From contig DDVI01000053.1 of NCBI GenBank assembly GCA_002345205.1, positions 1-64,000 on the forward strand: a DNA stretch of 64,000 bases, read 5' to 3'. Below the pieces are notes generated by a model, which was not told the origin of the DNA, searched no databases, and saw nothing but the letters and a program-made list of their open reading frames with translations. The stretch comes from Bdellovibrionaceae bacterium UBA2316 (GTDB taxonomy: Bacteria > Bdellovibrionota > Bdellovibrionia > Bdellovibrionales > Bdellovibrionaceae). Within the stretch, counting starts at the first letter, position 1, and each line of letters opens with the position of its first letter. Made by a program: the position numbers and the translations under genes. Below are positions 46,066-54,482 of this stretch, in pieces.

Positions 46066-46787
46066 AATCTCAATTGCTAATTACTTCGGTACTGTTGATA
46101 TCAGCTCTATCAATTAGCGCATTTGCGCAAACGGTAGAAAGTGAATTTGATAGTTTGGGTGGTAACCAAATCATTCTCGAAAGGGCGCGTGAACTGAACC
46201 CGGATACAAAAGTTGAAGTGGTGCAGGATCGTATCGTTCCTAGAAAAAATCGTTTCGAGTTTGCTCCTGAATTTTCTGGAACAATGGGCGGCGATGATAC
46301 GTACACAAAATCTCAAAGTGTCGGTATGAATATCAATTATCACATCAATCACCGCTGGTCGATTGGTGCGAAATACAACCATACATTCAATAAATTAACG
46401 GCTGAAGGTGAAACGATGGTCGATGCAGCGGTTGCTGATCGATTGGCGAATCCACGTAATCCAACAGCTCCAATGCCTGATATTGATCATCAAAAAAGTG
46501 AATCGTTGGTGATTTTAAACTGGTACCCAATTTACGGTAAAATGAATCTGTTTGAAAAAAGCATTGCTCAGTTTGATGTGTATGGATTACTTGGTGCGGG
46601 TCAAGTGGAACTAAAGTCAGGATCTAAACCGACCTACACAGTTGGTGGCGGTATCGGTTTCTGGATGAGTCCACAAATTTCGACACGTATGGAATTACGT
46701 TATCAAAAATACAATGTGGAGTACGTCACCGGTCCTAAGAATTTGGATCTAGCGATTGCTTCCGTACAAGTAGGATGGTTGCTGTGA
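46062..46787 (+). CDS. Outer-membrane beta-barrel protein
   Basis: A 241-residue protein with a signal peptide (ISALSISAFA). The body alternates hydrophobic and polar residues, with MNINYHINHRWSIGAKYNHTF, GGGIGFWMSPQISTRMELRYQKYNVEY and a terminal SVQVGWLL, as in eight- to ten-stranded OmpA-like barrels. Glt-type machines contain barrel proteins (GltA, GltB) beside the TonB-like partner, and the position here fits. It is coupled to its neighbours on both sides by 4-base overlaps. Confidence 0.82.
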   Translation: MKSQLLITSVLLISALSISAFAQTVESEFDSLGGNQIILERARELNPDTKVEVVQDRIVPRKNRFEFAPEFSGTMGGDDTYTKSQSVGMNINYHINHRWSIGAKYNHTFNKLTAEGETMVDAAVADRLANPRNPTAPMPDIDHQKSESLVILNWYPIYGKMNLFEKSIAQFDVYGLLGAGQVELKSGSKPTYTVGGGIGFWMSPQISTRMELRYQKYNVEYVTGPKNLDLAIASVQVGWLL

Positions 46788-48364
46788 AACGATATATTTT
46801 ATGTGCGGCACTTCTGTTATCGGGTGTAACTCAGGCTCAAGATATGGAAGCCCTTCTTGAAGGTAAGGCTGAAACGCAAACTCGTCGAAACCAAAGTTTT
46901 TTAGCGGATACGGTTCGTAGTTTGCTCGGTAATCCAACACCAGAACAAAACTTCTTCTTACGGCATGTGGAAGATGGTCACTGGATGGAAGCACTGATTC
47001 AATATGGACCGGCGTTTAACAACACGGCATTTGAATCTACAGAAACCGGTATCGCACTTAAAGGCCTGATGTTTTTTAAGTCAGGTATGCCGGTCACTGG
47101 TCTTGAAGAGTTGTTTGTTGTTCAAGATCCTAAGAAAATTCATTTTCAATTAATCAACGAATGGCGCGAAGCTGCGAAAGAAGATAACAAGGCTTGGTTT
47201 GTAGCTCGTATTAAGTGGTCGCAGGGCTGGGGTGAAATCTTTGGTCGCGTGATTGAAGTTCGCGTATTAGCAGCGGACTTGTCATTGCAAAGATCGGTGG
47301 ACGAATTAAATACATTGGCGATGAAAGCGCCAGTGAATTCAAAAGAACGTGCGTTGATCGACTGGCATTTGGCTTTGTCGTACGCGATGAACGATCAGGC
47401 GGACAAAGCGGCTAAAATCATGGCGGCTTTGATGAAAGCGCCTAATAACCCGATCCCGCTTGAGTTGATGAACTTAACAGCGGCTCGTATGCTCTATCAA
47501 AATGGTTACCTGGATGCTTCGGCAAAGTATTTCGAAAAGATTCCAAAAGGATCTGATTACTTCTTTGCAGCGCTAGAAGAAAAGTCTTGGGCCTATGTTC
47601 GTAAAGGGGAACCTCAAAATGCGATTGCGGTCACTCAGACGCTAGTGAATCCAAACCTATCGGGCCAAATCGGGCCCGAGGCGTGGATGGTTCGTGGTTT
47701 GTCGCAATTAAAAGTGTGTGATTATCCAGCGGTACTAGAGACTCTGAAAAACTTCCCAATTGAATTTAAAGCCAAGGCTGTTTATTTAGAGAAAATTTCT
47801 GCAGATGCAGAGGATATGTTTGTTAAGCGTGCCTTGACTGAAATGGCTTCGAAAGCGCTGAAAGCTAAAGATCTAGTTGCGATTAGCAAGTCATTGCCAA
47901 GAAATATGGTACGTGATGAAAAACTTAGATTCTTAATCAGTTCTGAAGGGCTGCTCAAAACAGAATCTGATGTGGCAGAGAAAATCTACGCAAAATCATT
48001 GCAGCAAACTGGATTGCAATCCTTCTTTGATCGAGTGAAAAATCAAACGAATCAAAGAATGCAAATGGCTCAGTCGGCTTCCATCGGTCGCGTGAAAGAA
48101 TTGGCGCAGCTTGAGCTAGCAGAGATCAAAAAGGTTTTAAACAAACTAAAGATCATCGAAGTTGAAGTGATCCAGCAAGTGAACGTGGCGGATCGTTTAA
48201 AATTAAATCTTAAAGATGAAGCTGCTGTCGTTAAATTGGGCACAACGGGCTCTAAAAAAGAGGACGCATTACGGTTCCCAATGAGCAAAGAATTTTGGTT
48301 TGATGAATTAACAAACTATAAAGTCGACATCAAAAAAGGCTGCCAAGCAAGGAAGACTCCATGA
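46784..48364 (+). CDS. Exported TPR-like protein
   Basis: About 526 residues with signal KRYILCAALLLSGVTQAQ. GTG at 46784 (overlapping the upstream stop as GTGA, with AGGA eight bases earlier) is preferred to the ATG at 46775. Helical repeats run through residues 170-320 (ALIDWHLALSYAMNDQADKAAKI, AALEEKSWAYVRKGEPQNAI). It is the second large TPR protein of the operon and probably a periplasmic scaffold, GltC/GltE-like by position. Confidence 0.78.
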   Translation: MKRYILCAALLLSGVTQAQDMEALLEGKAETQTRRNQSFLADTVRSLLGNPTPEQNFFLRHVEDGHWMEALIQYGPAFNNTAFESTETGIALKGLMFFKSGMPVTGLEELFVVQDPKKIHFQLINEWREAAKEDNKAWFVARIKWSQGWGEIFGRVIEVRVLAADLSLQRSVDELNTLAMKAPVNSKERALIDWHLALSYAMNDQADKAAKIMAALMKAPNNPIPLELMNLTAARMLYQNGYLDASAKYFEKIPKGSDYFFAALEEKSWAYVRKGEPQNAIAVTQTLVNPNLSGQIGPEAWMVRGLSQLKVCDYPAVLETLKNFPIEFKAKAVYLEKISADAEDMFVKRALTEMASKALKAKDLVAISKSLPRNMVRDEKLRFLISSEGLLKTESDVAEKIYAKSLQQTGLQSFFDRVKNQTNQRMQMAQSASIGRVKELAQLELAEIKKVLNKLKIIEVEVIQQVNVADRLKLNLKDEAAVVKLGTTGSKKEDALRFPMSKEFWFDELTNYKVDIKKGCQARKTP

Positions 48365-49386
48365 TGACTAGTACACTTAAAGTAAGTGGTTTAGTGCTAC
48401 TGGCTTTAGCGATCAGCTCGTGCTCACCTGATAGTCCAAAACTACAAGCTCGTCCCGATTTAACTAACGAGAAAGTAGTCAAAGATAACGATTACATGGT
48501 GAAAGATCCAAAGGTTGATATCTTATTTGTGGTCGATAATTCGGGTAGTATGGATGCCCATCAAAAAAACTTAGCGGCTAACGTCGGGCGCTTTGTTGCG
48601 GCCTTCTTTAATCGTGTCAGCATCGACTATCATATAGGAGTGTTATCAACAGATATGAATGGCAGTTTGGCTGGAAAATGCTGTGGGCGTTTGATTGGTG
48701 ATCCCATTTTTGTCGATAGAACAACGCCAAGCCCAGAAGCCGATTTAGCGGCTCGCTTAGTTCTGGGAACGGTAGGGTCTGGTACGGAAAGATCGTTTGA
48801 TCCTGTGATTGCGGCGCTATCAGCACCACTCGATACCACGGTGAACGTGGGCTTCTTAAGACCCGATGCGCATTTAGCGGTAATCTTTATCACAGATGCG
48901 GAAGATCAAAGTAAAGAATCTTCAGTTAGTTTGTATGATCATCTTTTAAAGATCAAAGGCAAGCGCGAGAAAATTTTAGCGTACGGTGCGATCATTCCAA
49001 GTGGGTACAGTGTTCCGCAATGCGGGCGGGACGAGTACAATCGCGAGCCAAAGTTAATCGAGCAATTTCTAGATATGACGATTAATCGCGGTAATAATAT
49101 CTTTAATTTATGCGCCCTCGATTTCGGTGATAAGTTAGCTCAAGTTGCAGAAGACTTAGCAAAACAAGTTTCGAATACAATCTACTTAAGCCGCGCACCG
49201 ATCGTAAGTACGATTCGTGTATTCTATGGCACACAAGAAATTCCAAGCGACGCGGAGTACGGCTGGTCATTCGACTCCGAGTTAAACGCGATCTACCTAG
49301 GCAAAAAACTAGAGCTAGATCCAAACCAACCCGCAGGAACAAAAATCCGAGTAGACTTCGAAGCCGCATCCTACACCCAACAATAA
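48361..49386 (+). CDS. Lipoprotein with von Willebrand A domain (CglB-like adhesin)
   Basis: A 341-residue lipoprotein (lipobox ISSC, Cys21). The vWA domain begins VDILFVVDNSGSM, giving an intact metal-ion-dependent adhesion motif DxSxS (Asp59, Ser61, Ser63), and LAVIFITDAEDQS supplies a further acidic ligand. In Myxococcus the vWA lipoprotein CglB is the integrin-like adhesin that couples the Glt machine to the substratum. The position as last gene of this Agl/Glt-like operon supports the same role. It overlaps the TPR gene as ATGA. Confidence 0.82.
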   Translation: MMTSTLKVSGLVLLALAISSCSPDSPKLQARPDLTNEKVVKDNDYMVKDPKVDILFVVDNSGSMDAHQKNLAANVGRFVAAFFNRVSIDYHIGVLSTDMNGSLAGKCCGRLIGDPIFVDRTTPSPEADLAARLVLGTVGSGTERSFDPVIAALSAPLDTTVNVGFLRPDAHLAVIFITDAEDQSKESSVSLYDHLLKIKGKREKILAYGAIIPSGYSVPQCGRDEYNREPKLIEQFLDMTINRGNNIFNLCALDFGDKLAQVAEDLAKQVSNTIYLSRAPIVSTIRVFYGTQEIPSDAEYGWSFDSELNAIYLGKKLELDPNQPAGTKIRVDFEAASYTQQ

Positions 49387-49391
49387 AAAGT

Positions 49392-49456
49392 GTACCTCCT
49401 ACATTTCTGCCACACACCGCGCTAGACGCGGTAAGTGGCAGAAATGTAGGAGGTAC
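49392..49456. terminator. 22-bp palindrome ending the motility operon
   Basis: A perfect 22-bp arm at 49392-49413 (beginning GTACCTCCTACATTTCTG) is inverted at 49435-49456. The loop contains a second hairpin, ACCGCG at 49416-49421 with CGCGGT at 49427-49432. It lies five bases after the last operon gene and just before the end of the convergent AlkB-like gene, with T-rich sequence after it on the plus strand. Probably a bidirectional terminator. Confidence 0.75.
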
Positions 49457-49458
49457 CT

Positions 49459-50262
49459 TTATTTTTGGGATTTCCAGAATTCTGAGTGTTTGGCGAGTTC
49501 GTCGATGTAGGGGCTGATGTTTTTTTGTAGATCTTCCGGTAGGCGGTTTACCTTTACGAAGTGTTCACGGGGGACGTAGCGGAAGGTTAGGTTGATTCTT
49601 CGAGTTTCGAAATCACCAGTGCGGGCCTGTTTGAATACGAAACCTTTTTCTTCAACTCGTTGGACGCGGTGGAAGAGTTTTTTCTTGAATTTATCCCCGC
49701 CGAAAATTTGCACCGAGCTATCCTCTAGCCATTGTTGTAATACGACCCTGCTCTTAGCGTTTTTGCCAGCGCTGTCTACGAATTGGAATAAGGCCTTTTC
49801 TCCAAAAGAAACCGAACCTACGGGGCCCGGTTCGAAATCTTTGTGTTCACCTACGCGCGCAAAGTCGTGTTTCTTTCCGTCAACCATACGGTTGCCGTAA
49901 AAATTAATCAAGCATGTGTTTAGTTCCCAGCCACGCGGAACATCGCGCGAATCAAAATCGCTTCGAGCTTTACTTTCAATGCGATCGACAACCTTTTGAA
50001 TACACAAAGGAAAATCTTCAGCAGTGACCGAGCGATTGAAGATTCCTTTTGGTGGATGATAGTAATCGAGACATGCAAATTGCCAGTTGCCGAGCCAATA
50101 TACGGGTCTGAGCAATTGGCGATTGTCGGGTGTTCCTTCTGGGTAACGCATTTCCCAAATTGGATGCAAAGAATAGATGTAATTTAAAATCGCGGTCTTT
50201 TCAGGGGTAGTGATGTAGTTGTTCTGATAAAATAGATTTAAAGGCTTGTTAGATTTTTGCAT
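49459..50262 (-). CDS. AlkB-like 2-oxoglutarate/Fe(II) dioxygenase
   Basis: A 267-residue protein. The iron ligands are visible as VGEHKDFE (His140, Asp142) and FHRVQ (His198), and the 2-oxoglutarate-binding Arg in RRINLTFRYV (Arg222 or 228). NFYGNRM, VSFGEKALFQF and VQIFGGD follow the AlkB order. AlkB enzymes oxidatively remove methyl lesions from DNA or RNA; this is nearer the eukaryote-like ALKBH subgroup than E. coli AlkB, by impression only. The gene stands alone, convergent with the motility operon. Confidence 0.8.
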   Translation of the reverse strand: MQKSNKPLNLFYQNNYITTPEKTAILNYIYSLHPIWEMRYPEGTPDNRQLLRPVYWLGNWQFACLDYYHPPKGIFNRSVTAEDFPLCIQKVVDRIESKARSDFDSRDVPRGWELNTCLINFYGNRMVDGKKHDFARVGEHKDFEPGPVGSVSFGEKALFQFVDSAGKNAKSRVVLQQWLEDSSVQIFGGDKFKKKLFHRVQRVEEKGFVFKQARTGDFETRRINLTFRYVPREHFVKVNRLPEDLQKNISPYIDELAKHSEFWKSQK

Positions 50263-50370
50263 GCGAATTGCGAACTAATTTGCCCTATTTTAGACCCGTA
50301 ATAAACTAGATTTCAGAAAAAATGTAATTCTTGCTCGCCAATATTTACCCTAGCGGGCGGGGAGTCTGCT

Positions 50371-50416
50371 GTTTGTTAGCTAGCGTGGGCTAACGACAAA
50401 CGGGACCTGGCACCTT
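50371..50416 (-). repeat. AAGGTGCCAGG element overlapping the MFS stop codon
   Basis: On the minus strand AAGGTGCCAGG (50406-50416) is followed by an imperfect hairpin, GTTAGC (50375-50380) with GCTAAC (50389-50394), flanked by GTTTG and CAAAC. The last MFS codons (KVPGPVCR) are read from this repeat, so the gene end appears to have been replaced or capped by it. Confidence 0.6.
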
Positions 50417-51562
50417 TTGGCGGGCTTTCCATGCAAAGACGCCGGCTCCAAATAGGGCAACAAATCCGCTAATACGTATTGCCGAGCGTACGCCCACTAG
50501 GCGAGCGGCGACTCCGGATTCCCATTCACTTAATTCATCAGACGCGTTCACTAAAAAATTATTTAAGGAGTAGAGACGCCCTTTGAATGCGGGAGGTGTA
50601 TCAATCTGTAAAATACATTCGCGCACAGCTAAGCTAAGCGCATCGAAAATGCCGGCGCCAAACAACACGATATAACTAAAATAAAATGACGACGACTCGG
50701 CTAAAAGTAAATGACAAAAACCATAACCGAGTGTCGCAATCAACAATTTTTCCATCCAGCCATCCAGTGACGGGCGTTGCATACGAATCCATGTTCCAAA
50801 TATAACTCCCGCAGGCAGTGCGGACTTCAATATCCCGATGTCAGCCGCTGAGTCGCGACCAATGTGCAAAAAGGGCAGCAGCGAAGCCGCACCGGCGAAC
50901 AGCACAATGAAGAAGTCTAACAACAGTGAGGAGTGCAGACTAAAGTTAGACTGCAGAAATTGGACTAGTCCACGGAGAGTCACATCGGTCTCTTCGCTGC
51001 TGCTGGTGCTGCTAAAGTCATCTTGCAAAAAATGAACTATATAGAGCTGACAGAAAAACAAAACGGAAATAAATGCCGAAGCAAACCACAAGGAAATCTG
51101 CCCCGATCCCAGAAAACCGGCAAGGAGTGGTGCCAGGAACGCAGCGATCTGCCATGATAAGGTTGATTTGTTTACCCAACGATGTTTATGAGTCTCATGT
51201 TTAAGCAATTCACCAAAAACAGTAAATTGCGAAATGCTTCGAAAATTTCTAGAGATCGCAATCAATCCTGTCGCTACCAAAATCAAAACAAACTCGGTGG
51301 GATTCAAAAGTGTTAAAATTAAAACCAGACTCAAAAGAACAAAATGTGAAATCAAAATAGCGGTTCTTTTTTGTATGCGATCAATAATCATCCCCATCGG
51401 AAAAGCAAGTGATAGCGAGGCCACGGTAGCTACCAAGCCTAGCTGACTAAGCGCGTACGGATCCGCCCCGCGCTCGACGAGTCTAAAGATAAACGTGCAC
51501 GCAAGGATTTGTAATCCGAACACACTGCACGCGCGTGAAATAAGAAAAACTACTAATGGCAT
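50390..51562 (-). CDS. Major facilitator superfamily transporter
   Basis: A 390-residue membrane protein with about eleven to twelve hydrophobic segments and the MFS loop motif GMIIDRIQKR between helices 2 and 3. Overall it resembles EntS-type drug or siderophore exporters. It starts on the TAATG overlap with the DoxX-like gene. The last eight residues are encoded by a dispersed repeat, so the native C-terminus may have been longer. Confidence 0.83.
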   Translation of the reverse strand: MPLVVFLISRACSVFGLQILACTFIFRLVERGADPYALSQLGLVATVASLSLAFPMGMIIDRIQKRTAILISHFVLLSLVLILTLLNPTEFVLILVATGLIAISRNFRSISQFTVFGELLKHETHKHRWVNKSTLSWQIAAFLAPLLAGFLGSGQISLWFASAFISVLFFCQLYIVHFLQDDFSSTSSSEETDVTLRGLVQFLQSNFSLHSSLLLDFFIVLFAGAASLLPFLHIGRDSAADIGILKSALPAGVIFGTWIRMQRPSLDGWMEKLLIATLGYGFCHLLLAESSSFYFSYIVLFGAGIFDALSLAVRECILQIDTPPAFKGRLYSLNNFLVNASDELSEWESGVAARLVGVRSAIRISGFVALFGAGVFAWKARQKVPGPVCR

Positions 51563-51966
51563 TAGGAATCTGCCTTTAAAGCAATATGGCCCGCAATATA
51601 CGTCAGTGCCGCGTAAAAGAAGAGTGCACTCGCCGCATCGAATTTGTGAGTCAATCTTTGCCCAAATCCCAGGGCAATAAATGTAACCTGCGCCAATACA
51701 ATGCCAGTTTGTAAAAACAGTTTATCTGTCGCTACTCGAGATAAAAACTCGCGTTTATATAAGCCAATAATTAATACAGCCGCCGTGGCTAATTCTAATA
51801 GTGTGATGAGAACAAAAGAAATTTCGAGTGCTCCGGGAAACAAGTCTAAAACAGTGCCTTTGAACTGATCTAAAAACCAAGGAGGCACTTTGCCGCCTAA
51901 AACTTTATCGACGCTGGCCATGCCAAACGTTACGATCAGTAGCGTGAAAAGGGGAAGAGTCTTCAT
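51562..51966 (-). CDS. DoxX-like small membrane protein
   Basis: A 134-residue protein with four hydrophobic segments. The opening (MKTLPLFTLLIVTFGMASVDKVLGG) and FVLITLLELATAAVLIIGLY resemble the DoxX/DoxX-like family, whose members are linked to redox or thiol functions. It is coupled to the remains of ribD by an ATGA overlap and to the MFS gene by TAATG. Confidence 0.6.
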   Translation of the reverse strand: MKTLPLFTLLIVTFGMASVDKVLGGKVPPWFLDQFKGTVLDLFPGALEISFVLITLLELATAAVLIIGLYKREFLSRVATDKLFLQTGIVLAQVTFIALGFGQRLTHKFDAASALFFYAALTYIAGHIALKADS

Positions 51967-52700
51967 AATATCATCCGTTGTAAAGAAGTCCGAGCCATTA
52001 CCTTGTAGCGAAGTAAAATATCCGGTCCTAGTTGTTCTTTTGATTCGACTTCGAATCGATCGACATTTTTTAAGAGCGAGCCGGTACGTACGCGATGGCG
52101 GTTGCCTCCTAATATTAACGGTGAGATTGCAACTACCAAACGATGAGCAAGTCCGGCTTTTAAAAACTCTGAAAGTGTCGTAGCGCCGCCTTCTACCATT
52201 AAGTGCCTAAGCCTGCGGCTTTCCGTTTTTTCAAAAACTAGACACAATTGACGAAGGCTTCCGTGTAGTCACTGTCTGAAGTCATTAAAGCGATAACGGA
52301 CGCTAATGAGCGTTTTAGAATCAAATAATTCCTCAACATCATCAAAGTCCTCAAGGATGTCGGTAAGTAAATATGTTTTTCGGGGTCCCGCTTGTAAACT
52401 GAGTGGTAAATGTGAATTTTCTTATAGCGCCTTTAATATGCGGCCTCGAGGATCTATAATTATGCGGGCGGGTTGTGGGCCATCGAATTCGATATCACGG
52501 ACCGTAAGTTGACAGAGGTCTTTTAAAAATGTCTGCGCACCGACGAGAATCGCTTGGTGAATGGATCTTAATCGGTGAGTATAGCGACGTTCTTCAACGC
52601 CGCTAATCCACTGTGATTGGTCGCTATCGTCGGCCAATTGCCCATCAAGCGTTTGAGCCCACTTTAAAGTTACCTGCGGTAAAGACCCTGTTCTATACAT
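51963..52700 (-). pseudogene. ribD: RibD-type reductase domain with two in-frame stops
   Basis: One frame of 246 codons reads as the C-terminal (reductase) domain of RibD: VTLKWAQTLDGQLA, SQWISGVEERRYTHRLRS, AILVGAQTFLKD at the start and VEGGATTLSEFLKAGLAHRL near the end. It is interrupted by TAA (52422-52424) and TGA (52269-52271) without any frame change. The deaminase domain is absent, so it was probably a stand-alone 5-amino-6-ribosylamino-uracil phosphate reductase in riboflavin synthesis. It starts within the end of ribA and is coupled to the DoxX-like gene, which remains intact. Confidence 0.8.
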
Positions 52701-53331
52701 GCGCTAATCCAATTCTGTGGTGAGTCTTCAAAACTTTAGCCTCTAAGTATTTGCGATTTGATGGCTTTACAAATACCCCCGTTGAAATTTCCTCAACGAC
52801 GTTGATTCCATGACTTCGTAGCTGACCCATTTTATCAGGATTATTAGACAGTAGTTTTATTTTCGAAATTCCTAGAGCTCGCAGCATCTGTGCCGCCACC
52901 GTGTAGTCGCGTAAATCGTCTTTTAACCCCAATTGTTGATTGGCTTCGTAGGTATCAAGACCTTTTGCCTGTAGAGCGTAGGCATCAAGCTTGTTGTATA
53001 ATCCAATGCCGCGGCCTTCTTGGCGTAAGTATAAAACCAGTCCGCCTTTTTTGTGAATTTCTTGGATAGATTCTTTAAGCTGTTCGCCGCAGTCACATTT
53101 ACCAGAGCCAAATACATCACCTGTTAAACATTCAGAGTGAATACGAACTAAAGGTTTATCGGTATACTTCCAGTTTCCTAAGCCAAGCGCGATATGCTCT
53201 TGGTTGTCGACTAGTCCTTGGAATGTAATAAAGTCAGCCTCAAGGTTTTCAATAGGTACGCGTACACTTTGTCGTACCGTAGCTGTTTGATTAGTTTTTA
53301 ATAACTTCTTTAGTAAATTAATGATTTTCAT
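52693..53331 (-). CDS. ribA: GTP cyclohydrolase II
   Basis: A 212-residue enzyme opening GTP in the first step of riboflavin synthesis. The zinc site HSECLTGDVFGSGKCDCGEQL-type motif (three Cys) and the catalytic RQEGRGIGL are intact; KLLSNNPDKMGQL is conserved. AAGGGG five bases before the ATG at 53331 fixes the start. It is intact although the following reductase gene is broken, so riboflavin synthesis must use a RibD elsewhere or this copy is accessory. The divergent lysR remains may have regulated it. Confidence 0.93.
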   Translation of the reverse strand: MKIINLLKKLLKTNQTATVRQSVRVPIENLEADFITFQGLVDNQEHIALGLGNWKYTDKPLVRIHSECLTGDVFGSGKCDCGEQLKESIQEIHKKGGLVLYLRQEGRGIGLYNKLDAYALQAKGLDTYEANQQLGLKDDLRDYTVAAQMLRALGISKIKLLSNNPDKMGQLRSHGINVVEEISTGVFVKPSNRKYLEAKVLKTHHRIGLAHV

Positions 53332-53440
53332 AACCACCCCTTGTTGAAATTACGTATAGCTAAAAAAAACCGTGCGTGTAAGAGCTTCAAAATGGAGATC
53401 AGTGTTTCCTAAGTGGAATCATTAATGGTAGGTCTTATAT

Positions 53441-54346
53441 ATGAGCTTGCTTATGCCTAATGTCGGCTTGGCCGACCTGGATTTATTCTTTAGAGCCGCA
53501 AAATTAAAATCACTACGGGAGTGTGCACGACAATTAGATATGACCCCAGGTGCCGTTTCTAAAGTTATAAAACGATTAGAGCTAAAAGTAGGTAAGAGTC
53601 TGCTCAGGCGTTCTGTGTCCGGTATTCTGCTGACATCAGAAGGTAATGAATTGATGGAAATCGCAGAGAAAGTTTTAAAACTTACGGCAGCTATGGCGCC
53701 TACCACAAAAAAGAACTCTGGAAACAAAGTTTGGGGCATAGGTTCGCTGAGTTTCATCAGTAGTAAATTGCTTCCTCCGCTATTAGAGCCTGTGTGTGAA
53801 TCTAGATCACGAACACGTTTCCGAATCGTTGAAACGGGGAATAATCAATTGGTCGCTAATGGTTTAAATGGCGCATTTGAAATGGCCGTGCATATTGGTC
53901 CACTTGAATGGACCCGAGTTTGGAGTTCATACGAAATCGGAAAAATGCGATGGGGATTGTACGCGTCAAGATCATCCGTTGACTAAATTGAAAACAATAA
54001 CGACTAACGATGTTATTAGGTATCCGTTTGTGATGCCACTGGTTGGAGTACGCAGGGTTTCGTACGCGGAGATGACCAGTGTCCCATTCCTTGGGGCGTT
54101 CGCTTTTCGGGTCATGAAACTACGACGGGAGAAACTGCGCTTGAAATCGTGGCGGCCTCGTCGCATCTTGTGTTCGTTCCGGTGATTTTAGCTCATAGAC
54201 TGGAATCCTTGGGTCTGATTTCAGAAATCGAGGTCACGGACATGCCGGTTGTTGAAAAGAAAATATTTCTATCGGTACGAGACGATCTAGTCCCGTCATC
54301 ATTGCTTCAGACGGTCACTAAATTAATTAAAGAAAATCTAAGATAG
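53441..54346 (+). pseudogene. LysR-family regulator with two compensating frameshifts
   Basis: Residues 1-60 form an intact LysR helix-turn-helix (LDLFFRAAKLKSLRECARQL..., GAVSKVIKRLE). The effector domain changes frame near 53968, where YAS is followed in the +1 frame by DHPLTKLKTITTNDVIRYPFVMP. It returns to the original frame near 54080-54095 and continues through ETALEIVAASSHLVFVPVILAHR to the end. The total of 302 codons matches a normal LysR. One extra and one missing base would explain this. It lies divergent from ribA, the usual place for a LysR target. Confidence 0.75.
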
Positions 54347-54482
54347 ACTAGGTTAATCTACAAATATTGCATTATGGTGGCGAAATATAGTTTGTGAATA
54401 CACACGAATCAAATTTTGGGTTTGGATATTGCACACGTATCCATTGATGACAAAATCATCAGTGTAGATTAGGCTGACTTGT

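Noticed and set aside
54354..54471. Inverted 9-mers TAATCTACA and TGTAGATTA around the DUF72 promoter region
   Set aside because: They are 100 bases apart and short; expected by chance in AT-rich sequence.
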